Shown here in pieces: positions 41,364 through 48,555 of a DNA stretch of 64,000 nt. The notes under the pieces were generated by a model that saw only the letters and a list, made by a program, of their open reading frames with translations, was not told where the DNA came from and did no database searches. This stretch comes from a virus, in the IMG/VR virus record IMGVR_UViG_3300008451_000421, positions 1 through 64,000 of that record. One strand, 5' to 3'. A program made the position numbers and the translations under genes. Position 1 is the first letter of the stretch. Every line of letters begins with the position of its first letter.

Positions 41364-41873
41364 CTACGCAAAGGGTTCTTCAGGGTCCTCCGCAATGCGC
41401 AGCGTCAGCGGCAGGTAGAAGTAAGCCTTGGCTGACACCTCATCGGCCGGGCGCACGATGCCGCGACCGATCGACTTGATCTCCACGCGGCCGTCCTCAA
41501 TGCCCAGGCAGTTGTAGCTCCCGTTCTTCCGCTTCTCCTTGGCCAGGGCGCGCTTGACGTCGGCCAGCAGGAAGTGGGCGGGATCGGTGGGGTTCTTCGG
41601 GTTGGTCGGGTCGCTGTCCACGAAGCCTTGTAGCAGCAGGTCCCACTCGCCGTAGCCGCCCGTGGAGTCGCGCGGGCTGGTCAGTTCTTCGGGCGCAACA
41701 GGTGGCTCGAGGATGGCGACCATCGGCAGCGGGTCGCTGTCGCCGAAGATGTCGCGCCCACGGAACACCGCACCTTCCAGGTCGAAGGTGTAGCCGCCGG
41801 CCGGCTTGACCGTCTCAATGCAAGCGACGAGCGCTTTCTGAACGCGCAGCAAGAACGGCTCGGTGAAGGCCAT
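41364..41873 (-). CDS. Tail terminator (gpU-like)
   Basis: 169 aa. Alpha/beta layout: FLLRVQKALVACIETVKP, beta strands with EWDLLLQGFVDSD, then FLLADVKRALAKEKR, and a final strand KAYFYLPLTLRIAED. This matches the lambda gpU/HK97 tail terminator build. One-base overlap with the previous gene. Confidence 0.7.
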   Translation of the reverse strand: MAFTEPFLLRVQKALVACIETVKPAGGYTFDLEGAVFRGRDIFGDSDPLPMVAILEPPVAPEELTSPRDSTGGYGEWDLLLQGFVDSDPTNPKNPTDPAHFLLADVKRALAKEKRKNGSYNCLGIEDGRVEIKSIGRGIVRPADEVSAKAYFYLPLTLRIAEDPEEPFA

Positions 41874-42481
41874 CAGATGTTCTCCAGCTTCAGCAGGCGG
41901 CGGAACTCGGCCTCCAGGAAGTCCTCGGCATCAGGGCGCACGTCCTCGCGGACGGCCTTGAACACCTGAGCCACCGAGGGGCCGTAGAGCAGCCACAGGT
42001 TCTCGCCGATCTGCTTGGGCTTGTAGGCCCCGCGCGGCTTCTCACCGTTGGCGGTGCGGACGGCCAGGCCGAGGTTGGACTTGGTGTCCAGTGCCGCCGT
42101 GCCGGCGCGCAGCCGGATGGCGAAGGCGCGCGGGAGAAAGCGGGCCCCGCCGCCGGTCTTGACCTGCACCCTGACACCCGCCTGCCCAGGTTCGGCGTTC
42201 GAGGTGAACCGCGCCAGCGACGTAGCCCGATGGCGGCCGGTGATGCGGGCCTCCAGGTTCGAGTTGGTGGCTCGCTGCGACACCTCGAGTCGCCCGCCGG
42301 CCGGGTCCAGGTAGCGAGCCGGCAGGTTCACCTGCTGACGGATCTGGCGGGCCGAGGCGGTGCGGGTGCGGTCGGTCGTGCGGTTCACGGCGGCGCGGGC
42401 GGCGCGCAGCATCTTCTCGGGCACCTCATCCAGTTCGGACAAGGCGTCGAGACCGTCGATCATGACCACGTAGGCGCTCAT
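41873..42481 (-). CDS. Tail completion protein (gpZ-like)
   Basis: 202 aa. Helical N-terminal half with many Arg (LRAARAAVNRTTDRTRTASA) typical of phage tail protein Z; middle beta strands (ARFLPRAFAIRLRAGT) and helical end. ATGA overlap with the preceding gene. Joins tail to head. Confidence 0.7.
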   Translation of the reverse strand: MSAYVVMIDGLDALSELDEVPEKMLRAARAAVNRTTDRTRTASARQIRQQVNLPARYLDPAGGRLEVSQRATNSNLEARITGRHRATSLARFTSNAEPGQAGVRVQVKTGGGARFLPRAFAIRLRAGTAALDTKSNLGLAVRTANGEKPRGAYKPKQIGENLWLLYGPSVAQVFKAVREDVRPDAEDFLEAEFRRLLKLENI

Positions 42482-42861
42482 TCGGGCACCGGCTGGCCGG
42501 AAGGGAACACCTTGGCGATCTGCCCTTCGGACAGTCGGGTGACCTCGGCCGTGACGAACTCGTCGTCGGCCGGGCGCACGTTGTTGACCTGGTAGACCTC
42601 GCCAAGCTCGACGCAGACGAACGCGCCATTGGCGGGTTGCATCTCGGAGCGCTGGAACACCAGCCGCGGGGTCACGTCCTGCATCTCGGCCCAGCCAGGG
42701 CCACCGCCCTTGAGTTCGCCGAGAGCGTTGAATTTCGTGTGGTCGCGAACGCCGACCGGGACAGGAGTCCCGGCCGACGACGCAAGGTAAAGCGCCGGGA
42801 TCTTCATCTTCTCATGAAGGGCCCGGCGCGCGGGGCGCTTGATGTCGTCCCGGAAGGACAT
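42478..42861 (-). CDS. Head-tail joining protein (gpFII-like)
   Basis: 127 aa. N-terminal helical segment (IKRPARRALHEKMKIPALYL) then a beta barrel (VPVGVRDHTKFNALGEL; VCVELGEVYQVNNVRP). Position after the gpFI-like gene and before gpZ fits FII. Confidence 0.7.
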   Translation of the reverse strand: MSFRDDIKRPARRALHEKMKIPALYLASSAGTPVPVGVRDHTKFNALGELKGGGPGWAEMQDVTPRLVFQRSEMQPANGAFVCVELGEVYQVNNVRPADDEFVTAEVTRLSEGQIAKVFPSGQPVPE

Positions 42862-42863
42862 GG

Positions 42864-43196
42864 TTACAGACCCATGTCTTCGTCTTCGGCCTTGGCCGCA
42901 GCCTTGCCCTTCTTGGGGGCGGGCTCGGCGGCAGGCTCAGCGGCGACTTCCGGCTCGGGGGCCGGGGCGGGCTCGTCTTCCAGGTCCTCGTCGTCGCCGA
43001 CCAGTGCCAGGTCCGACTTGGTCGGGGCACGGACAGCGCCGAGCTTTTCGAGCTGCACGAAATCCTTGGACGACAGGCCCGAGAACACGCCGTGGTGCGT
43101 CTTGCCTTCCACCACCGAGCCTTTGGCGACAGCGACCAGGCGCTCGCCCGAGTTCTCGTGATTGTAGTGGACGGTGCTCAGAGCAACAGCTTGCAT
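42864..43196 (-). CDS. Head accessory protein (gpFI position) with acidic DEDMGL tail
   Basis: 110 aa. Head of about 65 residues (TVHYNHENSGERLVAVAKGS, then FSGLSSKDFVQLEKLG) resembles other small phage head proteins that precede the joining proteins. It is followed by an Ala/Glu/Pro low-complexity linker and a C-terminal AEDEDMGL tag, the same type as on the ssDNA-binding protein (DDDDDLGL). Confidence 0.65.
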   Translation of the reverse strand: MQAVALSTVHYNHENSGERLVAVAKGSVVEGKTHHGVFSGLSSKDFVQLEKLGAVRAPTKSDLALVGDDEDLEDEPAPAPEPEVAAEPAAEPAPKKGKAAAKAEDEDMGL

Positions 43197-43205
43197 ATTG
43201 AATCT

Positions 43206-43242
43206 TCCTCACGAAGTTGAACGGCGGCCACCACGGCCGCCG
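43206..43242 (-). promoter_or_regulatory. Hairpin plus weak stoperator-like repeat after capsid gene
   Basis: CGGCGGCC (43222-43229) pairs with GGCCGCCG (43235-43242), a tight stem just after the capsid gene on the minus strand. Next to it, TCCTCACGAAGTTGA (43206-43220) has one good arm. No T-tract follows, so the stem may be an attenuator rather than a terminator. Confidence 0.4.
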
Positions 43243-43257
43243 CTCTGGGGTTTGGGG

Positions 43258-44346
43258 TTAGGCCAGAACCTTGGCCTTCAGGGTGCGGTTCGGGTACAGC
43301 ATGATCGGCAGCGGGGCCGACTGGTTCATGATGTACAGTTCGCCCGGGTCGTCGGTCTTGAACATCTTCGGGAAGATGTCGATCGCCTCGGCCTGGCCCG
43401 ACTGCATGGCGTCCACGTCGTAGATCGCGCCGTAGGCTTCCACACCCGTAGCGCCCGGGGCGATCAGAACGATCTCCTTCGGGTTCAGGATGTCGACCAT
43501 GGTGCCGTTGTCGTTCTCGACCTGGTCGTTGTAGCACCAGATCTCGAGGTTGACACCGATGCCGCTGAGCGTGGCGATCTTGCTCAGGGGGTTGGTCGTC
43601 AGGAACAGGCCGCGCTCCATGGTGGTGGACTCGCCGCCACGGATCTGGGTGCTCAGGAGAGCAAGGATGCCCTTGTTCTTCTGAATGTACGGCGCGACCG
43701 ACTTGCCCACCAGCATCATCGCCGGGGTGCCGCCGAACTTGGCAGCCTGCATGGTAGCAGTCCAGGCGTTGAGGTCGCCGATGATGTCGTAGTCCGGGTC
43801 GCTCCAGAAGGAGCTGGCCAGAACCACGGTGTGGCCGGCGTCACGACCGAAGTCGATGGTCACCTCGGGGAAGGTCGAGCCCGAGTCGCGATCGTACTTC
43901 ACCGTCACCTTGCCGTCGATGAAGGCGCGGGCGGCCATCCAGGCGATCTGCATCCGAATGGCGCGACGATGGAAGTCCATGACCTCCACGGCGCGAGCAT
44001 CGAAACGCTCCTGCAGGCTGGGGACGGCGTTGCGCAGCAGTTGGCTCGGACGGATCGTCCGGGCGTCCGTGGGGCGAACGGCGTCCTTCGGCTTGATGTA
44101 GGGCGGGGTGAAGGACTTCACCTTCTCGCCCTTCGCGCCGAAGATCGGCTTGCCCTGCTCGGTCGGCAGGACGAACGGAGCCAGCTTGCGACCAGCCACC
44201 GGCAGTTCGGAGAAGATGATCTCCTTGTCCGACGAGTAGTGCGTCTGGTTGAAGTAGGTGTCCAGGAAGTAGGACGGGATCGGATCCAGACGATCGTCAC
44301 GGAGGACGTCGTACAGGTCCGCATTGGTCCAGAGTTCGAGAGCCAT
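43258..44346 (-). CDS. Major capsid protein (gpE family)
   Basis: 362 aa. N-terminus ELWTNADLYDVLRDDR then SYFLDTYFNQTHYSSDKEII, and a conserved core SLQERFDARAVEVMDFHRR and RMQIAWMAARAFIDGK, all typical of the lambda E family. The C-terminal part (AIDIFPKMFKTDDPGELYI) matches the family P domain. Sits between the decoration gene and the small head genes. Confidence 0.9.
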   Translation of the reverse strand: MALELWTNADLYDVLRDDRLDPIPSYFLDTYFNQTHYSSDKEIIFSELPVAGRKLAPFVLPTEQGKPIFGAKGEKVKSFTPPYIKPKDAVRPTDARTIRPSQLLRNAVPSLQERFDARAVEVMDFHRRAIRMQIAWMAARAFIDGKVTVKYDRDSGSTFPEVTIDFGRDAGHTVVLASSFWSDPDYDIIGDLNAWTATMQAAKFGGTPAMMLVGKSVAPYIQKNKGILALLSTQIRGGESTTMERGLFLTTNPLSKIATLSGIGVNLEIWCYNDQVENDNGTMVDILNPKEIVLIAPGATGVEAYGAIYDVDAMQSGQAEAIDIFPKMFKTDDPGELYIMNQSAPLPIMLYPNRTLKAKVLA

Positions 44347-44375
44347 CGGTTTTTACCTTTCCTGATTTTCGCGGC

Positions 44376-45173
44376 TTAGACCGAGGCGGTCTTCGGACGA
44401 CGGATGATGATGGAAGTCGGCGACGGAGCACCGCGGAAGGCCGAGAACTTCTCCAGGTCGGTGGAGAAGGAGGCACCCCAGGTCAGGGCGTCGGGGTTGA
44501 AGCAGCCGGCCCGATAGACCGGAGCACCCTTCTTGGTGCCGCTCGGGCCCGTGGTCACGTCGGTCAGCAGGATGCCGATCGCGCGGGTGACGGGAAGGGC
44601 GGTACCGCCGGTCAGGGTGGACGCGCCGAACGACGCCACGGTGCTGGTCTCGGTCGTGGCGATCGAGTTGCCGGCCGTGCCGCCGACCTTGGCGACCAGG
44701 TTGACCACGCCAGCAGCGCCGGCCGAGGCCACCACGTCCGCGTGCGAGTCGGTCAGGCTACCGTAGAGGCTGCCGGCACCAGCGCCGCCGTTGATGGCCG
44801 CGATCAGGTTGGCCGCCGTTTCAGTGGCGGTCGCGCCGATCTTGACTTCGTTGGCGACGGTCGTGGGCGCAGCGCGCAGGGTGTAGACCTTCGAGCCGAT
44901 GGTGATCGTCTCGGCAGCGACACCGACGTTGGTGAACGTCAGAGCGCCCGAGGCTTCCACGGTCGAGGTGGCCGCGACGATGTCGCCATCGGCGTTCTGG
45001 CCAACCACGGTCAGGGCGGCCAGGGTCTGGTTCAGAGCCACCAGCATGTCCTCGACGAGGATGGGCGGTTCGTGACCAGTGATCAGCGCGACGTCGGCCG
45101 CCGCGATGGTGTCATCCCACTGGGTCGGGATGCCGGCCGACTGGGACTTGTTCGGGATAGTGATCGCAACCAT
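44376..45173 (-). CDS. Head decoration protein (gpD-like) with an inserted domain
   Basis: 265 aa, more than twice lambda gpD (110 aa). The ends fit gpD (residues 1-70: PPILVEDMLVALNQTLAALT region; end KGAPVYRAGCFNPDALTW). Residues about 70-190 hold an extra Ala/Thr/Gly-rich beta domain (ETITIGSKVYTLRAAPT; AGVVNLVAKVGGTAG) of a kind seen in other phage surface proteins. It would be displayed on the capsid exterior. Confidence 0.75.
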   Translation of the reverse strand: MVAITIPNKSQSAGIPTQWDDTIAAADVALITGHEPPILVEDMLVALNQTLAALTVVGQNADGDIVAATSTVEASGALTFTNVGVAAETITIGSKVYTLRAAPTTVANEVKIGATATETAANLIAAINGGAGAGSLYGSLTDSHADVVASAGAAGVVNLVAKVGGTAGNSIATTETSTVASFGASTLTGGTALPVTRAIGILLTDVTTGPSGTKKGAPVYRAGCFNPDALTWGASFSTDLEKFSAFRGAPSPTSIIIRRPKTASV

Positions 45174-45209
45174 TGCGTTGCCCTTTCAGAGCTTGAGGAT
45201 TCCGAGAAC

Positions 45210-45632
45210 TTAGGCCGCGCTGCGGGGCTTCTTGCCCATCAGAGCGAAAGCACGATCGGCGCGCGACGTTTGAGCGCCGTCACCCGAGCCACCCACGTTC
45301 GGGTTGCCGGTGGCTTCCATGGCCGCGTCGAACGCATTGCCGACGCCGCCGGCCGAGGTGCCCTGGTTGGCGGGCTCCTGAGCGACTTCAGCCTTGGCTT
45401 CGGTCGGCAGCTTGGACAGGAACGCGGCGGCTTGGTCGGCGCTCATGTCGGTGTCCAGAGCAGCGGCCAGGGCAGCCGTGGGGCGGTCCTTGGCGGATTC
45501 GCTGCCGAGGATGGCGACGATGCGCGACTTCTCGCTGGTGCGACCTTCGGCAACGCCTTCAGCGCGGGCGCTGGCGACGGCGGCGGTGTGGGCGGCCTGA
45601 TCGACCGCCGTGGTGTTAGCCTCAACGGCCAT
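45210..45632 (-). CDS. Nested capsid scaffold protein (Nu3-like)
   Basis: 140 aa from the in-frame internal ATG 45632 (AVEANTTAVDQAAHTA), preceded by AAGGAG (45641-45646) at an 8-base distance, the best ribosome site in the region. Predicted helical and Ala-rich, ending MGKKPRSAA. This repeats the lambda C/Nu3 arrangement, in which the scaffold is the C-terminal third of the protease. Confidence 0.75.
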   Translation of the reverse strand: MAVEANTTAVDQAAHTAAVASARAEGVAEGRTSEKSRIVAILGSESAKDRPTAALAAALDTDMSADQAAAFLSKLPTEAKAEVAQEPANQGTSAGGVGNAFDAAMEATGNPNVGGSGDGAQTSRADRAFALMGKKPRSAA

Positions 45633-46526
45633 CTTCTCTTCTCCTTCGTCCGGGGACATATCCGCCGCAAATGCGGCCACAGCGTCGTCGAGCGAGCCGA
45701 TGGAGTCGGCCAGACCGATAGACACAGCTTGAGGGGCGTTGAAGGTCGCGGCCTCGGTGTCCCGGACAGCCTGCTCCTCCATGCCTCGATTTCGCGCTAC
45801 GCTGGCGACGAAGATGTCCATCAGGGCGTCGATACGCTCCTGGATGCGCGCCTTCACGGCCTTGGGCAGCGGCTCGTAGGGGTTCCCGTCGACCTTGTGC
45901 TTGCCGGCGTGAATGTAGGTGATCTTGACACCGCGCTGGCTCATGGCCTCGCTCATGTCCATGTGCATGGTGACCACGCCGATGCTGCCGACGCCGCCCG
46001 TGCGAGACACGGTGATCTTGTCGGCGACCGAGGCGATCGAGTAGGCGGCCGAGTAGGCGGCCTCGTGGGCAAACGCCTGCACCGGCTTGGTGCCGCGATA
46101 GGCGAACATCTTGTCGACCAGGTCGAAGTTGCCGGCCACCTCGCCGCCCGGGCTGTGGCACATCAGGGCGATGCGCTTCACCTCGGGATCGGTCATGCCA
46201 CGCTCGAACGCCTTGGCGATGTAGACGTAGCCGGTAAGCCAGTCGCCCACGGCCCAGCCGAAGTCGTGCAGCAGCACACCCTTGACCGGGATGAACAGCG
46301 TGCCGTCCTTGACGACATAGGGGCGGTAGCTCGAACGCCAGTCGTCCGGGGCGAACCAGAAGTCGTCGGCCATCTGAGGCTGATCAACCTGGGCCGCCAT
46401 GCGCTGCTCGAACGCGGTGACAGCGACCAGGCCCTGGTTCAGGCACGACTCGAACGTGGCATGCGCCTCTTCGGCCACCAGCGACTCAGCGCCCGAGAAG
46501 CGCGCGAGGAAGTGGTTCGTGATCAT
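45210..46526 (-). CDS. S49 family capsid maturation protease
   Basis: 438 aa. SppA/S49 fold: ALMCHSPGGEVAG near residue 125, YSAAYSIASVADKI with the nucleophile Ser near 158, and SRTGGVGSIGVVTMHMD near 175. As in lambda gpC, the protease half (to about residue 295) is followed by a helical Ala-rich scaffold half that is also made on its own from an internal start. It cleaves scaffold and processes the procapsid. Confidence 0.85.
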   Translation of the reverse strand: MITNHFLARFSGAESLVAEEAHATFESCLNQGLVAVTAFEQRMAAQVDQPQMADDFWFAPDDWRSSYRPYVVKDGTLFIPVKGVLLHDFGWAVGDWLTGYVYIAKAFERGMTDPEVKRIALMCHSPGGEVAGNFDLVDKMFAYRGTKPVQAFAHEAAYSAAYSIASVADKITVSRTGGVGSIGVVTMHMDMSEAMSQRGVKITYIHAGKHKVDGNPYEPLPKAVKARIQERIDALMDIFVASVARNRGMEEQAVRDTEAATFNAPQAVSIGLADSIGSLDDAVAAFAADMSPDEGEEKMAVEANTTAVDQAAHTAAVASARAEGVAEGRTSEKSRIVAILGSESAKDRPTAALAAALDTDMSADQAAAFLSKLPTEAKAEVAQEPANQGTSAGGVGNAFDAAMEATGNPNVGGSGDGAQTSRADRAFALMGKKPRSAA

Positions 46527-48271
46527 TTCGCCGTCTCCTCGATCGCGGTAAGGCGATCATCAAGATCAGCCAGTTGGGACTGCGCAACCGAAGCCTTGGT
46601 GCCGCGGCTGCCGCTGGCGGCGTTCATCTGGTTGGTCGTGTCGGTCGGGTCGGGCAGCACGTCGTAGCGCTCTTTGGCCTTCTTCTCGCGAGACAGTTGG
46701 CGCAGAACCTTGCGGTAGTCCTGACCCAGGCGGGCCAGTTCGTACTCCAGCGTCGACAGGCCGTTGTTGATCCGCAGGACAGCCGCCTGCGTCTCTTTCA
46801 ACTCGTCGATCTGGCCGCGCGAGGCACCGATCCAGTCGCACACCGCCAGGGCGTCGAGGTTCATGCCCTCGTACAGCCAGCCGCGCGGACGGCGGGGCAT
46901 CGACGAGATCCGACCCTTGTTCAGCGCCTCTTCCAGCCACAGCCGGTAGATGATCGAGGCGAAGCGGTCGGCCACGGCCTTCTTGCGCGCCTGCATGAAC
47001 TTCCAGGTCTCGGCCATGGAAGCCCGGGCCGAGCTGTAGTTCGTCTGGGTGTAGTCGCGCGAAAGCTGCTCGTAGGAGACGCCGAGGTTGGCGGCCAGGT
47101 AGCGCAGCATCGACTGCTCGAGGTCCGACCCGATCGGGCCGCCCGAGCCGGCCGGCTGCAGCTTCATCTTGGTGCCGGGGAAGAAGTGCGGGATCTTCAC
47201 CCCGTCGATCTGCATCGCCTTGGAACTGCCGACGTACTCGCCGATCGCGCCCAGGTAGCCCTCGGCGTAGTTGGTGATCGCCTCTTGGATGGAGTCGGCG
47301 TCGAGGTTGCCACCGCCAAGCGACTGGAACACCGCCTCGGACGGCAGATCGGACTCGATGGACGCGGCGTAGGTCGCGTTGACCACGGCGTTCTGGAGCG
47401 AGACGCTGCGCAGGCTCTTGATCATCCGCGACTCTTTGAGCGCCGACACCATTTCCGAGATGCCCCGGCTCTGGTCGATCCGGTTGGGCTCGAAGATGTG
47501 GATCATCTGCATCCGACCCCAGGGCTTGCGGATGGGGATGCGCTTCCACTGCCAGGCGTCGGGGTTGCCGTAGTCGCTCGGGTGGGCCTTGCGGATGTGG
47601 TAGGCGATCGGGGCGTTGCGAGCGTCAAGCTCCACGCCGCCACGGATGCGGTCGTTCAGGCTCATCGACGGGGGGTTCGACAGACGATCGGTGTCGATCA
47701 TCTGGATCGCGGTCGTAAACGGACGGTCGGAGTCCTTCAGGAACTCGACGGAGGCCAGCACCTCGCCGGCCGACACGTAGACGCCGACGACCAGACGGAT
47801 CATGGCCGTCAGGCTGAACCGGCGGCTGGCGTCGATCCAGTTGTCGAGGCTCTCGGCGGCGAGGGTGAACTTCTCCTCGACCTCCTCCTGGAACTCTTCC
47901 TCCCAGGTCTCGTCGAAGCCTTTGCCCAGGGCCCGCAGTGCAGGCTTGGCGTTCAGCGTGAACGACGCACCAACGATGTTGTCGCGGTGCAGGTTCGCGC
48001 CGCCGGCCACGTAGGCGTCGTTGCGCAGCGTGTCGCGCGTCCGGGCGTCCACGGTGCGTTTTTCCGGCAGCATCTCGGCGTCGGCCGAGCGCAGCGGGGG
48101 CGACCACAGGGCCATCGTGTTGTCGTGACGGCTCGCGCCCTCGTAGGCCCCGCCGATCGCTTGCTCGCCGCCCACCCCGGTCGTGTGAACTTGCGGGGCG
48201 GGCGGGACTGCGGGGCTGGCGTCGTGGGCCACCGTGCCGAGCAGGTCTTGGATTTCAGGGTCGAGGTTCAA
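46523..48271 (-). CDS. Portal protein (lambda gpB family)
   Basis: 582 aa. Core signatures of the lambda portal family: VDARTRDTLRNDAYVAGGAN near 72, GVYVSAGEVLASVEF near 160, HIFEPNRIDQSRGISEMVSA near 250, and LAANLGVSYEQLSRDYTQTN near 395. It forms the dodecameric DNA channel. ATGA overlaps with gpW upstream and the protease downstream. Confidence 0.9.
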   Translation of the reverse strand: MNLDPEIQDLLGTVAHDASPAVPPAPQVHTTGVGGEQAIGGAYEGASRHDNTMALWSPPLRSADAEMLPEKRTVDARTRDTLRNDAYVAGGANLHRDNIVGASFTLNAKPALRALGKGFDETWEEEFQEEVEEKFTLAAESLDNWIDASRRFSLTAMIRLVVGVYVSAGEVLASVEFLKDSDRPFTTAIQMIDTDRLSNPPSMSLNDRIRGGVELDARNAPIAYHIRKAHPSDYGNPDAWQWKRIPIRKPWGRMQMIHIFEPNRIDQSRGISEMVSALKESRMIKSLRSVSLQNAVVNATYAASIESDLPSEAVFQSLGGGNLDADSIQEAITNYAEGYLGAIGEYVGSSKAMQIDGVKIPHFFPGTKMKLQPAGSGGPIGSDLEQSMLRYLAANLGVSYEQLSRDYTQTNYSSARASMAETWKFMQARKKAVADRFASIIYRLWLEEALNKGRISSMPRRPRGWLYEGMNLDALAVCDWIGASRGQIDELKETQAAVLRINNGLSTLEYELARLGQDYRKVLRQLSREKKAKERYDVLPDPTDTTNQMNAASGSRGTKASVAQSQLADLDDRLTAIEETAK

Positions 48272-48477
48272 AAGAACACACGCATCGGACCGCTCGGCGT
48301 CCCGCCTGCGGTCTGACCCTTCAAGCCGTTGATGTAGGAGAGGAGCTTGCTGGCGCTTGCGGCCGTGTACTGGACCTCTTCGCCGTTCTGGTCTTTGAAG
48401 CGCGCGACGGCCTGTCCGGTCATCAGCTTGTGATACGCGGCCTCGGCATCGCTGAGAAGTTCGGCTGTGGTCGCCAT
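48268..48477 (-). CDS. Head-tail adaptor gpW
   Basis: 69 aa, the usual gpW size. Helical start (AELLSDAEAAYHKLMTGQAV), a short strand pair (ARFKDQNGEEVQYTAA) and a C-terminal helix (KLLSYINGLK). Located between terminase large subunit and portal as in lambda. Confidence 0.85.
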   Translation of the reverse strand: MATTAELLSDAEAAYHKLMTGQAVARFKDQNGEEVQYTAASASKLLSYINGLKGQTAGGTPSGPMRVFF

Positions 48478-48520
48478 AGTTCCTTACGCGGTCAGAACGG
48501 CCAGTGTCAGAAAGTCATAA

Positions 48521-48535
48521 TCACAAATAGGTTGA
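48521..48535. promoter_or_regulatory. Stoperator-like repeat TCACAAATAGGTTGA
   Basis: Right arm GGTTGA, left arm TCACA. In the 78-base gap between the terminase and gpW genes; an additional half-site GTTGAA lies at about 48549. No promoter seen. Confidence 0.45.
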
Positions 48536-48555
48536 AACGCCAAGCGGAAGTTGAA

